Part shown: positions 15,738 to 16,296 of the stretch, piece by piece
Position numbering within the stretch: position 1 is the stretch's first letter
Layout of the letters: every line of letters starts with the position of its first letter
DNA from: a candidate division CSSED10-310 bacterium
GTDB lineage: Bacteria > CSSED10-310 > JAFGDC01
DNA: 16,296 nt
Direction of reading: 5' to 3'
Assembly (NCBI GenBank): GCA_016932295.1
Contig: JAFGDC010000413.1
Location: forward strand, 1 to 16,296
Translations under genes and position numbers: made by a program
Notes under the pieces: model-generated
Told to the model about the DNA's origin: nothing
Seen by the model: the letters and a program-made list of their open reading frames with translations, nothing else
The model's database searches: none

Positions 15738-15748
15738 GTTTGCCAAAC
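15738..15748. other. Palindrome in the hypF-hypB divergent region
   Basis: GTTTGCCAAAC is an 11-base inverted repeat with an odd centre, 75 bases before hypF and 105 bases before hypB. Its place in the shared upstream region would suit a regulator-binding site, but the repeat is short and could arise by chance. Confidence 0.2.
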
Positions 15749-15801
15749 ACGAAAAACGCCGCCAGTCACCCTCGCCTGCCTTCATAACTGCATGGTCAAC
15801 G

Positions 15802-15830
15802 TCGACTTTCCAGGAATCTTTCAGGATAAT
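15802..15830 (+). promoter_or_regulatory. Possible promoter of hypB
   Basis: TCGACT (15802-15807) and GATAAT (15825-15830) are separated by 17 bases. The -10 box matches five of six consensus positions and the -35 four of six. The predicted start near 15837 leaves a leader of about 17 bases that still includes the AAAGGGGTG site. A matching promoter for hypF on the other strand is not clear. Confidence 0.35.
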
Positions 15831-15853
15831 GGAGGGGAAAAAAGGGGTGAATC

Positions 15854-16296
15854 ATGGAAATCAAGGTAGTACGAAGCATACTGGAATCGAGCGAGAGAGC
15901 CGCGGAACGGATCAGAGCCATGCTGAATGAGCATGGTATCTATATGATCAACCTGATGGGCTCGCCAGGCGCCGGCAAAACCACGCTCATCACCGCCCTG
16001 GCCAGGGGACTCGGAGATCTCCGTCTTGGTGTCATCGAGGGCGACGTGGAGACCACCATGGATGCGGAAGTCATGGCGCGACTGGGATTACCGGTGGTGC
16101 AGATAAACACATCCATTTTCGGCGGCAACTGCCATCTGAAACCGACGATGGTGGAGTCGGCTCTCAATGATATGCCATTGCGGAATCTTGACCTGGTGAT
16201 CGTCGAAAACATCGGCAATCTCATATGCCCGGCCAGCTTCGACATCGGCGCCGACCTGGCCATGCTGATTTTGAGTATTCCGGAGGGAGAAGACAA
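15854..16296 (+). CDS. hypB: [NiFe] hydrogenase nickel-insertion GTPase HypB, cut by right edge
   Basis: The first 147 codons of HypB, the SIMIBI-class GTPase that helps insert nickel into the hydrogenase large subunit. The P-loop is GSPGAGKTT (residues 36-44), followed by IEGDVETTMDAE (61-72), a Cys93-His94 pair, and ENIGNLICP (118-126) with Cys125; these Cys and His correspond to the metal site of the G domain. There is no N-terminal CxxCGC nickel motif and no histidine-rich stretch: only 35 residues precede the P-loop. The metal loop reads INTSIFGGNCHLKP, longer than the usual INTGGGCHLDA. AAAGGGGTG lies about 4-5 bases before the ATG. The frame is open to the window end. The protein could belong to a divergent HypB branch, but UreG is less likely given the hyp neighbours. 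Confidence 0.92.
   Translation, partial: MEIKVVRSILESSERAAERIRAMLNEHGIYMINLMGSPGAGKTTLITALARGLGDLRLGVIEGDVETTMDAEVMARLGLPVVQINTSIFGGNCHLKPTMVESALNDMPLRNLDLVIVENIGNLICPASFDIGADLAMLILSIPEGED

Overview
The window reads as chromosomal DNA of an anaerobic, hydrogen-metabolising bacterium. It is GC-rich, genes are tightly packed, and Shine-Dalgarno sites are clear. There is a trimeric NAD-linked [FeFe] hydrogenase, a large set of [NiFe]-hydrogenase maturation (hyp) genes, and the start of an ADP-forming acetyl-CoA synthetase, which together suggest fermentative or syntrophic energy metabolism. A secreted FG-GAP/calcium-repeat protein is of a type common in the FCB and related candidate phyla, but I cannot name a lineage from this sequence alone.

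Layout. Positions 1-889 (minus) hold the N-terminal part of an ADP-forming acyl-CoA synthetase, cut by the window edge. Positions 1188-2009 (minus) encode a cyclase-family metal hydrolase. A divergent intergenic region of 310 bases follows. Positions 2320-6354 (plus) form one operon: a receiver-only response regulator, then HydC-like, HydB-like and HydA subunits of a group A NAD-dependent [FeFe] hydrogenase, closed by a textbook intrinsic terminator at 6374-6402. From 15662 down to 6557 everything is on the minus strand: hypF, hypC, hypD, hypE, a soluble GAF-type sensor histidine kinase with its own likely promoter, a flavin-binding split-barrel protein, and the exported FG-GAP protein. hypB starts divergently from hypF at 15854 and leaves the window at the right edge.

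How the parts fit. HydC, HydB and HydA would form a soluble complex passing electrons between NAD(H) and the H-cluster. Its HydB is unusually short: it lacks the extra iron-sulfur domains of known electron-bifurcating homologues, so a simple NADH-linked enzyme is a reasonable guess. The leading receiver protein has no kinase beside it; the soluble kinase near the hyp genes is one possible partner. HypF, HypE, HypC and HypD make and carry the Fe(CN)2CO unit of a [NiFe] hydrogenase, and HypB handles nickel. No [NiFe] structural genes, hypA, or HydE/F/G maturases for the [FeFe] enzyme are present, so both maturation systems must be completed elsewhere in the genome.

I see no tRNA, rRNA, CRISPR array, insertion sequence or phage gene. 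The most useful leads are the reduced HydB architecture, the TSCSPGW version of the H-cluster L1 motif, the receiver gene coupled to the hydrogenase operon, and an atypical metal loop in HypB.
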